From the NCBI GenBank assembly GCA_035549875.1, contig DASZPV010000047.1:1-7206 (forward strand): 7,206 nt of DNA, written 5' to 3'. The DNA comes from JAKFWI01 sp035549875. GTDB lineage: Bacteria; Pseudomonadota; Alphaproteobacteria; Caulobacterales; Aquidulcibacteraceae. The notes below the pieces were generated by a model, which was given only the letters and a program-made list of their open reading frames with translations, had not been told where the DNA came from and made no database searches. Positions 5,691 through 7,206 of the stretch are shown piece by piece; the stretch's first letter is position 1, and each line of letters opens with the position of its first letter. The position numbers were made by a program, and so were the translations under genes.

Positions 5691-5746
5691 CTTTATTGCC
5701 CTATTACCCTTGGCCTGCTATGGGGAGGCTGCCGCTTTCCCTCGCC

Positions 5747-5751
5747 TGGAG
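5747..5751 (+). promoter_or_regulatory. Ribosome binding site deciding the ahcY start
   Basis: TGGAG lies 6 nt before the ATG at 5758. This favours 5758 over the in-frame ATG at 5710, whose 16 extra residues (MACYGEAAAFPRLEPD) do not look like the family N-terminus. Confidence 0.6.
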
Positions 5752-5757
5752 CCAGAC

Positions 5758-7173
5758 ATGACCGCCGCCCCCAAGCTCGTCGCCCACGATTACGTCATTA
5801 AGGATATCGGCCTGGCCGAATGGGGCCGCAAGGAAATCGAGATCGCCGAGACGGAAATGCCGGGGCTGATGGCGATCCGGGCCGAGTATGGGCCGAGCCA
5901 GCCGCTGAAGGGCGCGCGCATCGCCGGCTCGCTGCACATGACCATCCAGACCGCGGTGCTGATCGAGACGTTGCAGGCGCTGGGCGCGGAGGTGCGCTGG
6001 GCCTCGTGCAATATCTTCTCGACCCAAGACCACGCCGCCGCCGCCATCGCCGCGCGCGGGACGCCGGTGTTCGCGGTGAAGGGCGAGAACCTGAGCGATT
6101 ACTGGGACTACACCCACCGCATTTTCGATTGGGGCAACGGCCAATACGCCAACATGATCCTCGACGACGGCGGCGACGCCACCTTGCTCTGCGTACTCGG
6201 CCCGAAGGCCGAAGCCGATCCGGGTTTCCTTGAGCACCACTCAAACGAGGAAGAGCAGGCGCTGCACGCCTCGATCAAAAAGAAGCTGAAGGAAAATCCG
6301 AAGTTCTATTCGGAAATCCGCGCCTCGGTGAAAGGCGTTTCGGAAGAAACCACCACCGGCGTGCACCGGCTTTACCAAATGGCCGCGAAGGGCGAACTGC
6401 CCTTCCCCGCGATCAACGTCAATGACAGCGTCACCAAGAGCAAGTTCGACAATCTCTATGGCTGCCGCGAAAGCCTGGTGGACGCCATCCGCCGCGGCAC
6501 GGACGTGATGCTGGCCGGCAAGGTCGCGGTGGTTTGCGGCTATGGCGACGTGGGCAAGGGCTCGGCCGCTTCGCTGCGCCAGGGCGGCGCGCGCGTGATC
6601 GTCACCGAGATCGATCCAATCTGCGCATTGCAGGCGGCGATGGAAGGCTATGATGTCAAGACGCTGGAAGACGTCGCTGGCGCGGCGGATATCTTCGTCA
6701 CCGCCACCGGGAATAAGGATGTCATCACCGTCGATCACATGCGGGCGATGAAGAACAATTCCATCGTCTGCAACATCGGCCATTTCGACAGCGAAATTCA
6801 GATCGCCGGCCTGAAAAACTTCAAATGGGACGAGATCAAGCCGCAGGTCCACCATGTGGAATTTCCGGACGGCAAGAAGATCATCGTGCTCAGCGAAGGG
6901 CGCCTGGTGAATCTCGGCAACGCCACCGGCCATCCCAGCTTCGTGATGAGCGCGAGCTTCACCAACCAGACGCTGGCGCAAATCGAGCTTTGGACCAACG
7001 GCAAGGCCTACGACAAGCAGGTCTATACGCTGCCCAAGAAACTCGACGAAAAAGTCGCCATGCTGCACCTCGAAAAACTGGGCGTGAAGCTGACCAAGCT
7101 TTCCAAGGAACAGGCCCATTACATTGACGTGCCGGCCGAAGGCCCGTTCAAGCCGGATCATTACCGCTACTGA
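5758..7173 (+). CDS. ahcY: S-adenosylhomocysteine hydrolase (AhcY)
   Basis: Cytosolic NAD-dependent enzyme that reversibly splits S-adenosylhomocysteine into adenosine and homocysteine, relieving product inhibition of methyltransferases in the activated-methyl cycle. It is 471 aa and complete. Substrate and catalytic residues can be placed against the human enzyme: H60 (GSLHMTIQTA), D136/D137 (MILDDGGDAT), E196/E197 (SEETTTGVH), and K227, D231, N232 and C236 (TKSKFDNLYGCRESL). The NAD-binding loop GYGDVGKG is at 261-268. The C-terminus ends KPDHYRY, the conserved tail that reaches the neighbouring subunit's cofactor site. Residues about 150-190 form the extra segment found in many bacterial AhcY proteins, which explains the length over the 432-residue human form. 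Regulation probably acts through the palindrome at 5671-5690. Confidence 0.97.
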   Translation: MTAAPKLVAHDYVIKDIGLAEWGRKEIEIAETEMPGLMAIRAEYGPSQPLKGARIAGSLHMTIQTAVLIETLQALGAEVRWASCNIFSTQDHAAAAIAARGTPVFAVKGENLSDYWDYTHRIFDWGNGQYANMILDDGGDATLLCVLGPKAEADPGFLEHHSNEEEQALHASIKKKLKENPKFYSEIRASVKGVSEETTTGVHRLYQMAAKGELPFPAINVNDSVTKSKFDNLYGCRESLVDAIRRGTDVMLAGKVAVVCGYGDVGKGSAASLRQGGARVIVTEIDPICALQAAMEGYDVKTLEDVAGAADIFVTATGNKDVITVDHMRAMKNNSIVCNIGHFDSEIQIAGLKNFKWDEIKPQVHHVEFPDGKKIIVLSEGRLVNLGNATGHPSFVMSASFTNQTLAQIELWTNGKAYDKQVYTLPKKLDEKVAMLHLEKLGVKLTKLSKEQAHYIDVPAEGPFKPDHYRY

Positions 7174-7206
7174 TTATGGGCGCATTATACGGCGCCTTCG
7201 CGGGTG
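7174..7206. other. Right edge, 33 bp after ahcY
   Basis: An ATG at 7176 opens a frame reading MGALYGAFAG to the window edge, but there is no ribosome binding site in the 2 nt after the ahcY stop and no family signal. Nothing can be called. Confidence 0.2.

Noticed and set aside
5691..5757. S-adenosylhomocysteine or SAM riboswitch in the ahcY leader
   Set aside because: The leader after the palindrome is short and I cannot find the conserved riboswitch core or a convincing pseudoknot. The DNA palindrome is the better regulatory candidate. A covariance-model scan would settle it.
6241..7161. A 306-residue minus-strand reading frame across ahcY
   Set aside because: His/Asp/Gly-rich shadow; the plus strand encodes an unmistakable AhcY.
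7176..7206. Start of a gene downstream of ahcY (MGALYGAFAG)
   Set aside because: Ten codons only, no ribosome binding site and no family signal.

Overview
The window is a GC-rich chromosomal segment from an alphaproteobacterium. The class call rests on the gene set and order: chvI, chvG, a mannose-family PTS EIIA (manX) and an HPr (ptsH), followed by ahcY. This is a well-known alphaproteobacterial arrangement. No genus can be supported from the sequence alone.

Layout. Positions 1-109 (minus) hold the first 36 codons of an exported protein with a clear signal peptide. Positions 110-397 are non-coding as far as I can see. Positions 398-991 (minus) encode an unrecognised 197-residue helical protein, divergent from the next block. 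Positions 1116-3369 (plus) encode ChvI, an OmpR-family response regulator, and ChvG, its membrane histidine kinase; the two genes overlap by 32 bp. After a 106-bp gap come the PTS EIIA (3476-3880) and HPr (3907-4212), and then a small 67-residue charged protein (4251-4454). On the opposite strand, 4464-5608 is a two-gene toxin-antitoxin-like module: a DUF433-type antitoxin with an N-terminal helix-turn-helix, overlapping by 4 nt a PIN-like toxin of the VapC45/DUF5615 kind. Finally, 5758-7173 (plus) encodes S-adenosylhomocysteine hydrolase (AhcY).

How the genes work together. ChvG and ChvI form an envelope/acid-stress two-component system. HPr and the mannose-type EIIA are the downstream part of a regulatory phosphotransferase relay; enzyme I (PtsP) is not in this window. 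In many relatives hprK, the HPr serine kinase, sits directly between chvG and the EIIA gene. Here that space is only 106 bp, so hprK is absent from the locus, although HPr keeps the serine that HprK would modify. AhcY recycles S-adenosylhomocysteine. Its upstream region carries a perfect 20-bp AT-rich palindrome that looks like an operator for S-adenosylmethionine-cycle control.

The toxin-antitoxin pair interrupts the usual ptsH-ahcY neighbourhood. Four 60-base lines I counted in it are about 48-52% GC, while two lines counted in chvG and ahcY are 75-77%. I infer horizontal insertion. No CRISPR array, tRNA, rRNA, transposase or insertion-sequence end was seen.
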